Shown: positions 1 to 6,564 of the stretch, piece by piece
Layout: every line of letters starts with the position of its first letter
Position numbering within the stretch: position 1 is the stretch's first letter
NCBI GenBank assembly: GCA_016777545.1
Contig: JADHRH010000019.1
Span: 1 to 11,214 of the forward strand
Origin: Candidatus Pelagibacter sp.
Lineage (GTDB): Bacteria > Pseudomonadota > Alphaproteobacteria > Pelagibacterales > Pelagibacteraceae
Direction of reading: 5' to 3'
DNA: 11,214 nt
The notes under the pieces: model-generated
What the model saw: only the letters and a program-made list of their open reading frames with translations
The model's database searches: none
What the model was told of the DNA's origin: nothing
Position numbers and translations under genes: made by a program

Positions 1-531
1 CAGTTAACTGGTACGAGGCTTGGAATTTTAGGAATGGGGAGAATAGGTCAAAAGATTGCAAAAATTGCAAAATCTTTAGGAATGATTATTCATTATCACA
101 ACAGATCAAAACTAAGTGACGAAAAAGAACAGGGTGCCATTTATCATGATAGCATTAAAAGTCTTTTTGGAGTTTCAGATGTATTGTCAATTTGTTGTCC
201 AGCAACAAAAGAAACAGAAAATTTAATTAATAAAGAAACATTAGAATATTTTCCAACAGGTGCGGTTATAACAAATGTAGCTCGTGGAGACATTGTTGAA
301 GATGAAGCTTTAATAGATGCATTAAACAGAAGAAAAATTTATGCAGCAGGACTTGATGTTTATAAGGGTGAACCAAATTTAAATCCAGGCTATCTGAAGA
401 TTAAAAGTGTTTTTATTTTGCCTCACCTTGGAAGTGCCACTAAGCACACAAGAATTGCTATGGCTAATCTAGCCATAGACAATATTGATGAGTTTTTCAA
501 AACAGGAAATTGCAAAAATAAAGTAAATTAA
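1..531 (+). CDS. D-2-hydroxyacid dehydrogenase, C-terminal part (5' end outside window)
   Basis: This cytoplasmic NAD(P)H-dependent oxidoreductase would interconvert 2-keto acids and D-2-hydroxyacids; glyoxylate/hydroxypyruvate reductase is the closest flavour. The frame is open from base 1, giving 176 visible residues, while family members have about 310-330, so the N-terminal substrate domain is mostly missing. Visible are the Rossmann GxGxxG (G11, G13, G16), an N34-R35-S36 stretch after the second strand that often goes with NADP(H), and the family's catalytic trio: Arg in NVARGD (R95), Glu in YKGEPN (E124) and His in LPHLGS (H142). The internal ATG at 34 lies inside the nucleotide-binding motif, so it is not the true start. 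An MFS transporter gene follows 20 nt downstream on the same strand, so the two are probably co-transcribed. The family call is secure; the exact substrate (glyoxylate, hydroxypyruvate, 2-ketogluconate or other) is not. Confidence 0.9.
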   Translation, partial: QLTGTRLGILGMGRIGQKIAKIAKSLGMIIHYHNRSKLSDEKEQGAIYHDSIKSLFGVSDVLSICCPATKETENLINKETLEYFPTGAVITNVARGDIVEDEALIDALNRRKIYAAGLDVYKGEPNLNPGYLKIKSVFILPHLGSATKHTRIAMANLAIDNIDEFFKTGNCKNKVN

Positions 532-551
532 TTTCTTTATAATTTTTAATT

Positions 552-1769
552 ATGAATAAAGTTATTTTACCAAAACAAAAAGCGATAACTATATTTTTAG
601 TATTTGCTCTTGGTTATTATATCTCTAATTTACTAAGAGCAATCACTGCAACTATTTCACCTAATCTTATATCAGAGTTTGATTTATCAGCTGGTGACTT
701 AGGACTTTTGGGAGGTGGATATTTTTTAGGTTTTGCTGCTGTTCAAATTCCATTAGGTTATTTATTAGATAATAAGGGACCAAAAAAAATAGTATCATAT
801 TTTTTACTTATAGCTGTATTGGGTATGATTTCATTTTCTTTATCAGAAAATTTTATTACTCTTTTAATATCAAGAATTTTAATTGGAATAGGCGTAGGCG
901 CTTGTTTGATGGGGCCGCTTACTGCATATAGAATTTGGTATCAAGATGAAACGCAACAAAGAGCAAATTCATGGATGTTAATGGTGGGCGCAATTGGAAT
1001 GCTCTCTTCTAGTTTGCCTGTACAATTTTTTTTACCGATAATTGGATGGAGAATGATTTTTATCACTTTAGCTCTATTAACCATATTTTGTATTATCTTA
1101 ATTATTTTTTTTATACCGAATTGGAATAAAGCAAATATTCAAAGTAACTCAAATGATAATGGTTCTTTAAAAGAAATTTGGAACAATAGTTTTTTTAAAA
1201 GCTTAGTTCCAATGGGATTTTTTAATTATGGTGGATTGTTTGCTATTCAGACACTTTGGGCAGGACCATGGATGATTAAAGTTTCAGGATATACACCCGA
1301 ACAAAGTGCAAATGGTCTTTTCTTAATTTATTTTTCTCTCTTAATATCATTCCTATCTTGGGGCTATTTAGTTCCTAAAATTTCAAAAAATGTTTCAGAT
1401 GCGATAAGATTATTGAAGTTTGGTGCACCGTTAAATTTAATTGTTCTAGCTTTTATAATTTATCTTGGACCTAAAGCAGGAGCATATCACTGGGCTTTTT
1501 TTGCTGTAAGTTCTGTTTTTTTATCCTTAACCCAACCAGCAGTAGGTATGGCTTTTTCACTTTCAAATGCAGGAAAAGCACTGACATCATTTAATCTGCT
1601 TCTTTTTATTGGAGCATTTGCGCTTCAATGGATCATTGGTGTTATTATTGATCTCACAATGAACTTGGGCTATTCAGAAATTTCAGGCTTTAGATTTGCT
1701 ATGATATTTTTTTTATTAACTTCTTTTTTTTCCTACCTATTTTTCTTAATAAGAAATTATAAAAATTAA
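552..1769 (+). CDS. Major facilitator superfamily transporter
   Basis: This is a 405-residue inner-membrane secondary transporter, the usual MFS length. Hydrophobic segments are consistent with 12 helices, roughly residues 12-30, 48-70, 80-98, 103-125, 140-160, 163-188, 213-235, 255-275, 290-307, 315-335, 345-367 and 380-402. A charged, Asn/Ser-rich central loop at about 188-212 separates the two six-helix halves. The loop after helix 2 carries a recognisable MFS motif A (G69 to K79: GYLLDNKGPKK), with Asp in the usual place. The substrate cannot be read from sequence. Its position 20 nt after a 2-hydroxyacid dehydrogenase gene suggests, as inference only, an organic acid related to that enzyme. 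No clear Shine-Dalgarno sequence precedes the ATG; the upstream bases are almost pure A/T. The gene ends 2 nt from the stop of the convergent regulator gene, with no terminator hairpin between them. Confidence 0.88.
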   Translation: MNKVILPKQKAITIFLVFALGYYISNLLRAITATISPNLISEFDLSAGDLGLLGGGYFLGFAAVQIPLGYLLDNKGPKKIVSYFLLIAVLGMISFSLSENFITLLISRILIGIGVGACLMGPLTAYRIWYQDETQQRANSWMLMVGAIGMLSSSLPVQFFLPIIGWRMIFITLALLTIFCIILIIFFIPNWNKANIQSNSNDNGSLKEIWNNSFFKSLVPMGFFNYGGLFAIQTLWAGPWMIKVSGYTPEQSANGLFLIYFSLLISFLSWGYLVPKISKNVSDAIRLLKFGAPLNLIVLAFIIYLGPKAGAYHWAFFAVSSVFLSLTQPAVGMAFSLSNAGKALTSFNLLLFIGAFALQWIIGVIIDLTMNLGYSEISGFRFAMIFFLLTSFFSYLFFLIRNYKN

Positions 1770-1771
1770 TT

Positions 1772-2854
1772 CTATTTTAGATGTTTATAAATTGTGGTTC
1801 TTGATACACCAAGTTTTCTAGAAGCTGCACTAATATTTCCAGTTTCTATAAATGCAGATTTAATTAAAACACATCTTTCTTCCTTAAACTTAGAACCTTT
1901 ACAGTTATTGCACGCATAAGTTTTTATTCCTGTTTCTTTGGATATTTTTTTCTTAAAATTTTGACTTTTTATTATAAAGACAGACGAACCTAAATGATCA
2001 GAAATTTTTAGGATTTTATTTTGTAAAAGTTCATTTGCTATTGAAGAAAATGAAGTTGTAAAAATATTATTAAAATTCTCATTCTTTAATGGTGCTAGTC
2101 CATGTAGCATTATTCGTGCGTTTGAATTAGAACCAACAACAAATCCATCACCATTAATTGCAAGCAAACCAACACTATTAGTACTAAGATATTCTTGGCG
2201 TGGATGGAAAGATAAAATTAATTCATCTTTAAATTGATTTATAAACAATTTTGTTTCTATGCTTTTTGTAGCAAGCTTAACTAGCGCTAGTGTGTGCTGC
2301 TCTCTTGAATGCACATCAGTAGAAGCATCTATTATACCTATTGTTTTACCTTCATGATTTAGTATTGGACTTGCAAAGCAAGATAATTTTCCATGTGACT
2401 CAAAAAAATGCTCTTTACCTGAAACTATGGAGTCTTTATTGAGAGTTACAACTTGTCCTAATCCATTAGTACCTCCAATTTCTTCTCTCCAAATTGAACC
2501 TGGTATTACAATTTTTCCAACATCAGTTTTAAGACAGGTTTTATCGTAAATAGTATCCATAACTGAGCCAGTGCTGTCAGAATATGCTACCATAAAGTTT
2601 GTTCCAGCTATTTGTGAATATAGAAGTTCAAGCTCAGGGTTTATCAGTCTTCTAATATATTCATTTTTTTCTTTAAGCTCATCAAGCTCTTTAGAAGAAA
2701 GAATCGTTCTCTTTGGTTTTTTAAGCGGATCCAATCCTGTTGAAATACATCTCTTCCAGCTATCAGCTATATCTTTATCAATCAAAGAAGATAAAAAACC
2801 TCTTTTCTTAGTGAGGTTAGAGAATTCTTTTTCAACAGATGTTAAATTTGGCAT
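1772..2854 (-). CDS. AcoR-like GAF/PAS/Fis-type HTH regulator lacking the AAA+ domain
   Basis: This 360-residue cytoplasmic DNA-binding regulator looks like an AcoR/DhaR-type activator with its central ATPase removed. In order it has the N-terminal SWKRC motif (32-36) typical of AcoR-like proteins; a GAF sensor at about 75-205 with GGTNGLG (127-133), EHFF (148-151) and the CFASPI and GIIDAS core (159-178); a PAS-like segment at about 222-290; and a Fis-type helix-turn-helix at about 338-360 ending in SRTTIYKHLK. There is no Walker A, GAFTGA loop or other AAA+ motif, so sigma-54 activation is not expected. Between PAS and HTH is a small Cys cluster, C315-x2-C318-x9-C328, which could bind metal or act as a redox switch (inference). 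The frame is uninterrupted and the HTH intact, so this looks like a functional architecture rather than a broken gene. It is divergent from the dehydrogenase/ABC operon, its probable target. The ligand is unknown. Confidence 0.85.
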   Translation of the reverse strand: MPNLTSVEKEFSNLTKKRGFLSSLIDKDIADSWKRCISTGLDPLKKPKRTILSSKELDELKEKNEYIRRLINPELELLYSQIAGTNFMVAYSDSTGSVMDTIYDKTCLKTDVGKIVIPGSIWREEIGGTNGLGQVVTLNKDSIVSGKEHFFESHGKLSCFASPILNHEGKTIGIIDASTDVHSREQHTLALVKLATKSIETKLFINQFKDELILSFHPRQEYLSTNSVGLLAINGDGFVVGSNSNARIMLHGLAPLKNENFNNIFTTSFSSIANELLQNKILKISDHLGSSVFIIKSQNFKKKISKETGIKTYACNNCKGSKFKEERCVLIKSAFIETGNISAASRKLGVSRTTIYKHLK

Positions 2855-2859
2855 TTCTT

Positions 2860-2887
2860 ATTTTAGGACATAATTAAAAATGAACAA
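2860..2887 (-). promoter_or_regulatory. Candidate promoter of the regulator gene
   Basis: On the minus strand, TTGTTC (plus positions 2882-2887) and TAAAAT (2860-2865) lie 16 bp apart, resembling -35 and -10 boxes; the second matches TATAAT at five of six positions. Transcription would begin at or within a base or two of the ATG at 2854, implying a leaderless or nearly leaderless mRNA. That fits the poor ribosome-binding site (only AAGAA before ATG). In DNA this AT-rich such matches arise easily by chance, so the call is tentative. Confidence 0.3.
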
Positions 2888-2935
2888 CCAACCAGAAGTT
2901 GTATTTTGTTAACTTTTTGAACACTTTTTTGTGCA

Positions 2936-2952
2936 GTTGACTCTTAGTTGAC
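2936..2952. repeat. Direct repeat GTTGAC/GTTGAC, 11-bp period
   Basis: GTTGAC occurs at 2936-2941 and again at 2947-2952. The 11-bp offset, about one helical turn, puts both copies on the same face of the DNA. The pair lies in the divergent intergenic region just upstream of the candidate -10 of the dehydrogenase operon. It could be a tandem binding site, or the second copy (TTGACC, 2948-2953) could simply be a -35 element. Confidence 0.35.
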
Positions 2953-2977
2953 CTCAATATTGGATAGGGTTTGTTAT
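2948..2977 (+). promoter_or_regulatory. Candidate promoter of the dehydrogenase/ABC operon
   Basis: TTGACC (2948-2953) resembles a -35 box. TGTTAT (2972-2977), 18 bp further on, matches TATAAT at four of six positions. The -10 lies almost entirely within the left arm of the inverted repeat at 2969-2994, and transcription would start near 2984 between the arms. The assignment rests on box similarity and position only. Confidence 0.35.
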
Positions 2978-2994
2978 TAAAAAAATTAACAAAC
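2969..2994. promoter_or_regulatory. Inverted repeat, candidate operator of the divergent regulator
   Basis: GTTTGTTA (2969-2976) and TAACAAAC (2987-2994) form a perfect 8-bp inverted repeat with a 10-nt A/T spacer. The arms are 18 bp apart start to start. Another TTTGTTA half-site is at 2905-2911. A dimeric Fis-type HTH protein would be expected to bind such a dyad, and the nearest candidate is the regulator transcribed from 2854. Because it overlaps the likely -10 and start point of the downstream operon, the geometry would favour repression; a true activator site would more often lie further upstream. The intervening bases are nearly all A/T, so some chance similarity is possible. Confidence 0.45.
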
Positions 2995-3003
2995 AAAAAA
3001 AAT

Positions 3004-3009
3004 AGAGAG
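3004..3009 (+). promoter_or_regulatory. Ribosome-binding site of the alcohol dehydrogenase gene
   Basis: AGAGAG lies 5 nt before the ATG at 3015 and supports that start. A very similar GAGAGTAA string precedes the next gene in the operon, so both genes share a recognisable purine-rich initiation context, unlike the regulator and MFS genes. Confidence 0.5.
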
Positions 3010-3014
3010 TAATT

Positions 3015-4076
3015 ATGAAAGCACAAGTTCTACATAAATATAATCCAAAAATGGATGAAAAAGTTTGGGTGACTGAGCAAGAAATGCCAGATCCAAAATT
3101 AGAAAAATCGTCAGATGTTATTGTTAAAATTGGTGCTGCAGGAGTTTGTAGAACTGATTTACACATTATCGAAGGTGTATGGGAACATATTCAAGATCCT
3201 AAAGGAGATTTATTACCCATGGTTATGGGTCATGAAAATGCGGGTTGGGTTGAAGAAGTGGGCAAGGATGTCGTTGGATTTAAAAAGGGTGATCCAGTAA
3301 TTTTGCACCCAATCATTTCTGGAACAGATGGGACTTGTTTAAGCTGTCGTAGAGGCTTAGATCAGCATGCCGAAGAAGGTGCCTTTCCAGGACTAAACAT
3401 TAAAGAAGGTGGATATGCTGAACTGCTTAAAACTAGTGTTCGTAACTTAATTAAACTACCAACAATATTAGCGCCAAAAGATGTTGCACCATTTTCTGAT
3501 GCAGGACTTACCGCTTATAGAGTTGTTAAAAAAGCTACTAGACATTTATTACCAGGTCAGACTTGCGTAATTATTGGAGCTGGTGGACTGGGTCATATAG
3601 CAATTCAATGTTTGAAAGCAATGTGTGCTGCAAATATTATTATTGTTGAAAAATCTGCTGAAGCATTAAAACATGCGATGTCACTTGGTGGTGATGAAGG
3701 AGTTTTGATTGATGGCAATGAAGTTGAAAGAGTTTTAGAACTTACCAAAGGTAAAGGTGGTGAAGCTGTAATCGATTTTGTTGGTGAAAAAGGATCCACT
3801 GCAATGGGTATCAAAATGACAGCAGGAAGTGGATACTATTATATCGTTGGCTATGGTGAAGAAATCAGAGTTCTAGCTGTTGATGTAATTATTTCAGAAA
3901 AAACAATTGTTGGAAATTTAGTGGGAACGTGGTCTGAGTTATATGAGCTGATGGAGTTAGCTAACAAAGGGTTAGTTACGCTTTCTATGCAAGAATATAA
4001 ATTAGGCGATGCTAATAAAGCACTTCATGATCTTAACGAGGGTAAAGTTAAGGGAAGAGCTGTTTTAGTTCCATAA
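3015..4076 (+). CDS. Zinc-type medium-chain alcohol dehydrogenase
   Basis: This 353-residue cytoplasmic NAD-type dehydrogenase of the MDR/GroES-like alcohol dehydrogenase superfamily would oxidise an alcohol or polyol to the aldehyde or ketone. Expected catalytic zinc ligands are visible: C45 (GVCRTD), H73 with E74 (GHENAG) and D162 (FSDAGLTAY), where many relatives have Cys and others Asp. The structural-zinc loop is atypical: D105-x2-C108-x2-C111, with Ala at the fourth ligand position (A119) and H118 beside it, so only two of four cysteines remain. The Rossmann motif is GAGGLG (188-193), and E212 at the end of the second strand favours NAD over NADP. It is first in a six-gene operon, 21 nt before the binding-protein gene, which argues that it acts on the imported compound or a product of it. 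Enzyme class is confident; the substrate is unknown. Confidence 0.92.
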   Translation: MKAQVLHKYNPKMDEKVWVTEQEMPDPKLEKSSDVIVKIGAAGVCRTDLHIIEGVWEHIQDPKGDLLPMVMGHENAGWVEEVGKDVVGFKKGDPVILHPIISGTDGTCLSCRRGLDQHAEEGAFPGLNIKEGGYAELLKTSVRNLIKLPTILAPKDVAPFSDAGLTAYRVVKKATRHLLPGQTCVIIGAGGLGHIAIQCLKAMCAANIIIVEKSAEALKHAMSLGGDEGVLIDGNEVERVLELTKGKGGEAVIDFVGEKGSTAMGIKMTAGSGYYYIVGYGEEIRVLAVDVIISEKTIVGNLVGTWSELYELMELANKGLVTLSMQEYKLGDANKALHDLNEGKVKGRAVLVP

Positions 4077-4086
4077 TAATAAAAAA

Positions 4087-4093
4087 AGGAGAG
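4087..4093 (+). promoter_or_regulatory. Strong ribosome-binding site of the solute-binding protein gene
   Basis: AGGAGAG, preceded by seven A residues, sits 4 nt before the ATG at 4098. It is one of the two best Shine-Dalgarno sequences in the window and fits the high expression needed for a periplasmic binding protein. Confidence 0.6.
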
Positions 4094-4097
4094 AGTA

Positions 4098-5633
4098 ATG
4101 AAAATAATAAAAACTTGCCTAAGTGCTATGATATCAGGAATTCTGATATTTAGTCCAGCTTATGCAGATAAGTGGAGTGATCAATTTCCACATATCAAAG
4201 CGACAGGAGATATTCCAGGTGATTGTTCTTACGAAGAAATTTCTAAGAAAAATTATAAAGGAAAAACTCTTAAAATAAATACGCACGCAGTTCCAGTAAT
4301 TGGACAGCCTACAGCTCTTCATGCTGAACAGTTTGCAAAACTAACCGGCGCAACAGTTGATGTAACACATACACCTGCAGGTGATTTGTATGCAAAAGCT
4401 ATGGTTCCTTTTAAAGCTGGTCAAGCCCCATACGATATCGTATTTGGTTTTTCTAACTTTATAAATGACTGGAGACAGTATTTAGCACCAGTTCCAAAAA
4501 AATACATGAACACAAAAGAGATGAAAGACGTTACAAAATCTCATGTGGGTGTTTCTTCTTGGGATGGAACTATGTACCAATATCCAGTTGATGGAGACAG
4601 ACATTATCTAAAATACAGAAAAGACGTAATAGATAATCCTGAAATGCAAAAAAAATACAAAGCAGACACTGGTAAAGAGTTAAAAGTTCCTACAACTTGG
4701 AAAGAATATGGCGAAATGGCCAAATACTTTAATGGTTGGGATTGGGATGGAGATGGAGAAAAAGAATACGGTTCAGCTGAAGTTATGAAAAAAGACGACT
4801 TAATGTTCGCAGCTTTTTTCAGTAGATCAGTAGCGTATGCTAAAAATCCTAGAACTCCAGGTGGTTTCTTTTTTGATTTAGAAACTATGAAACCAAATGT
4901 TAACAATCCAGGGTTTGTTGAAGCTTTAACTGACTGGGTAGAAGCTACTAAGTATGTTCCTCCAGGAGGAATTAACTTTGGACTAGGTGATGAAATTGGA
5001 TCATTTGGTGGTGGACAAACTCTATTTAGTTTTTCATGGGATGATGCTTTTATTGCAGCAATGCAAGATGATAGTCCTATTAAAAATAAAGTAGGTACAG
5101 CTCCTCTTCCAGGCGCAGACAAAGTTTGGAACAGAGTTACTGGCAAATGGGAGAACCAATACAACCAAGCACCGTACATTGTATGGGGTTGGGCAGTAGG
5201 TGTTGCTAAGAAAAGTAAAGTTCAAGAGATGGCGTTTGATTATCTTTGTTTCTTTTCTAATGGAGCAAACCACCAAGCTGACTTAGCTATTGGTAACTTT
5301 GGTGTTAATCCATTTAAAAACTCTGATTTCGATCCAAATCTTTACATAGATACAATGGGTTGGGATAAAGAGATTGCAGAATCTTACACTAAAACACTTA
5401 AAGACATGGAAAAAAGTAAGAATAGAGTTTTCCCTTTAAGAGTTCGTGGTGTATTTGAGTTCACTAGTGCAGTTGCAACTGGAACTTCTAAGGCTTTAGC
5501 TGGTCAGCTATCTCCTCAAGAAGCTTTGGATGAAGTTGCTAAAGAGTGGGAAGCAATTGTCAAAAGAGTTGGTAAATCAGCAGTACAAGAGGATTATGCT
5601 GTTGGTGTCAAAATGGAAGACAATAAGTTATAA
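4098..5633 (+). CDS. ABC transporter periplasmic solute-binding protein (CUT1-type, sugar/polyol class)
   Basis: This 511-residue exported protein captures the substrate in the periplasm and delivers it to the two membrane permeases encoded downstream. A signal peptide is clear: K2 and K5, a hydrophobic stretch to about residue 19, then A-Y-A before D24. There is no lipobox Cys, so the protein should be soluble. Its length exceeds the roughly 420-440 residues common for family-1 sugar binders and approaches the long binding proteins found with GlpS/GlpT-type importers. A DxDxDG calcium-loop-like motif is at 215-220 (DWDGDG), followed by E223 and YG, as in some sugar-binding proteins. The mature protein has just two Cys, C43 and C384. 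Aromatic-rich segments (W125, W155, W211-W216 region, W314, W363, W365) suit carbohydrate or polyol binding. The sequence does not closely recall rhizobial GlpV, so glycerol should not be assumed. Confidence 0.9.
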   Translation: MKIIKTCLSAMISGILIFSPAYADKWSDQFPHIKATGDIPGDCSYEEISKKNYKGKTLKINTHAVPVIGQPTALHAEQFAKLTGATVDVTHTPAGDLYAKAMVPFKAGQAPYDIVFGFSNFINDWRQYLAPVPKKYMNTKEMKDVTKSHVGVSSWDGTMYQYPVDGDRHYLKYRKDVIDNPEMQKKYKADTGKELKVPTTWKEYGEMAKYFNGWDWDGDGEKEYGSAEVMKKDDLMFAAFFSRSVAYAKNPRTPGGFFFDLETMKPNVNNPGFVEALTDWVEATKYVPPGGINFGLGDEIGSFGGGQTLFSFSWDDAFIAAMQDDSPIKNKVGTAPLPGADKVWNRVTGKWENQYNQAPYIVWGWAVGVAKKSKVQEMAFDYLCFFSNGANHQADLAIGNFGVNPFKNSDFDPNLYIDTMGWDKEIAESYTKTLKDMEKSKNRVFPLRVRGVFEFTSAVATGTSKALAGQLSPQEALDEVAKEWEAIVKRVGKSAVQEDYAVGVKMEDNKL

Positions 5634-5642
5634 AAATAATCT

Positions 5643-5674
5643 TATATGGCCACCTTTAATTAGGTGGCCATATA
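5643..5674. terminator. Strong intercistronic hairpin between binding-protein and permease genes
   Basis: A perfect 13-bp inverted repeat, TATATGGCCACCT (5643-5655) and AGGTGGCCATATA (5662-5674), with a 6-nt loop lies 9 nt after the binding-protein stop. It is by far the most stable palindrome noticed in this AT-rich window. On the plus strand no run of T follows it, so it is a poor Rho-independent terminator in the operon's direction. A 3'-end-stabilising or partial-attenuation hairpin, making more binding protein than permease as at malE-malF, is more likely. On the minus strand it is followed by a T-rich stretch, but no minus-strand gene needs terminating here. Confidence 0.65.
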
Positions 5675-5701
5675 CATGCAATATAATCAATATTCAAAGT
5701 C

Positions 5702-6562
5702 ATGAACTTTAAACATAAATACATTTTTCTATTTCCTGGTTTATTTGTTCTTATAGGTATCTTAATTTTCCCGATAATATTTGTAGTTCGTTTAAGTTTA
5801 TCAGGGTGGAATAGTTATAATGGTTTAAATTTTATAGGCCTTGAAAACTATATAAGATTATTTACAGATGACCCAAGGTTCTGGGAATCATTTTTTAGAT
5901 TAAGTTTTTTGTCAGTAACAACTGTTGTTCTTCAATATGTAATTGGTTTTGCATTAGCACACATGGTCTGGAAGGAAATTAAGTTTCAAAGGTTTTTTAG
6001 AGTATTATTTTTAATACCTATGATGACCACACCAGTTATCATGACTGTTATTTGGAGAACTTTTTTTCATGAATCTCTAGGTCCTGTAAATGATATTCTG
6101 GGTAACTTTGGTCTTTCACCAAAATGGCTCACAGACCCTACTTTAGCTAAATTTACTGTAATTATTGTTGAGGTTTGGCAGTGGACACCTTTTATGTTTT
6201 TACTATTGTTAGCAGGCCTTTTATCACTTCCAAAGGAACCATTTTTAGCAGCTGCAATTGATGGAGCTAGCCCAGTCAGAAAATTTATCTATGTAACATT
6301 TCCATTAATGGCACCTATATCTATCGGTGCAATTATTATTAGATTGATTGAGGCTTCAAAAATAATGGATACAGTTTATGTGTTAACCTCTGGTGGTCCA
6401 GGAACCTCAACTGAGACTTCAAGTTTTTATATTTTTATTAAAGGTTTGAGAGAGTTTCAAATGGGCTATGCAGCTTCAATGTCATTCACATATTTAATAA
6501 TAATGATCATAAGCTTAACTGTTATTGCAAAAGTATTAACTAAATTATTACTAAAAGATTAA
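5702..6562 (+). CDS. ABC transporter permease, first subunit (CUT1/MalF-like)
   Basis: This 286-residue inner-membrane subunit forms the translocation path with the second permease. It has about six hydrophobic segments (roughly 7-29, 68-88, 98-120, 150-174, 200-222 and 255-280). The cytoplasmic EAA-like coupling loop that contacts an ATPase is visible as AAAIDGASPVRKF (183-195), with the conserved DG at 187-188 and Pro at 201. The length fits short MalF/UgpA-type permeases. No good Shine-Dalgarno sequence precedes the ATG, which is 27 nt after the intercistronic hairpin; lower translation than the binding protein is likely. The next permease gene starts 2 nt after its stop. The family is certain; the substrate is set by the binding protein and is unknown. 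Confidence 0.93.
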   Translation: MNFKHKYIFLFPGLFVLIGILIFPIIFVVRLSLSGWNSYNGLNFIGLENYIRLFTDDPRFWESFFRLSFLSVTTVVLQYVIGFALAHMVWKEIKFQRFFRVLFLIPMMTTPVIMTVIWRTFFHESLGPVNDILGNFGLSPKWLTDPTLAKFTVIIVEVWQWTPFMFLLLLAGLLSLPKEPFLAAAIDGASPVRKFIYVTFPLMAPISIGAIIIRLIEASKIMDTVYVLTSGGPGTSTETSSFYIFIKGLREFQMGYAASMSFTYLIIMIISLTVIAKVLTKLLLKD

Positions 6563-6564
6563 AT

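Noticed and set aside
538..543. TATAAT just before the MFS gene, possibly a leaderless promoter
   Set aside because: No matching -35 at a normal distance (TTGCAA at 510-515 is 22 bp away), and the bases around it are nearly all A/T. Co-transcription with the upstream dehydrogenase gene is simpler.
1772..2854. Regulator interpreted as a truncated pseudogene of an NtrC-type activator
   Set aside because: The frame is intact from start to stop and retains both the sensor and the terminal HTH. Decay would not normally remove only the central domain cleanly.
2571..2873. 100-codon plus-strand frame opposite the regulator gene
   Set aside because: It overlaps the N-terminal half of a well-supported minus-strand gene; its Ser/Leu/Phe-rich product looks like a reverse-frame artefact.
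2884..2902. Short dyad ACAAC-N9-GTTGT near the regulator promoter
   Set aside because: Only five base pairs per arm, and it cannot be extended; too weak to call an operator next to the perfect 8-bp dyad at 2969-2994.
4604..5179. 191-codon open frame antisense to the binding-protein gene
   Set aside because: It lies wholly inside a gene with clear family motifs, signal peptide and RBS, and its product has no recognisable domain or signal. It is a shadow of the coding strand's composition.
5682..5687. TATAAT after the hairpin, possibly an internal promoter for the permease genes
   Set aside because: No -35-like sequence at the right spacing and no extended -10; chance occurrence is likely in this composition.
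5676..5705. Nine-codon upstream ORF whose stop overlaps the permease ATG
   Set aside because: No ribosome-binding site and no sign of regulatory codon content; it probably arises by chance, although translational coupling cannot be excluded.
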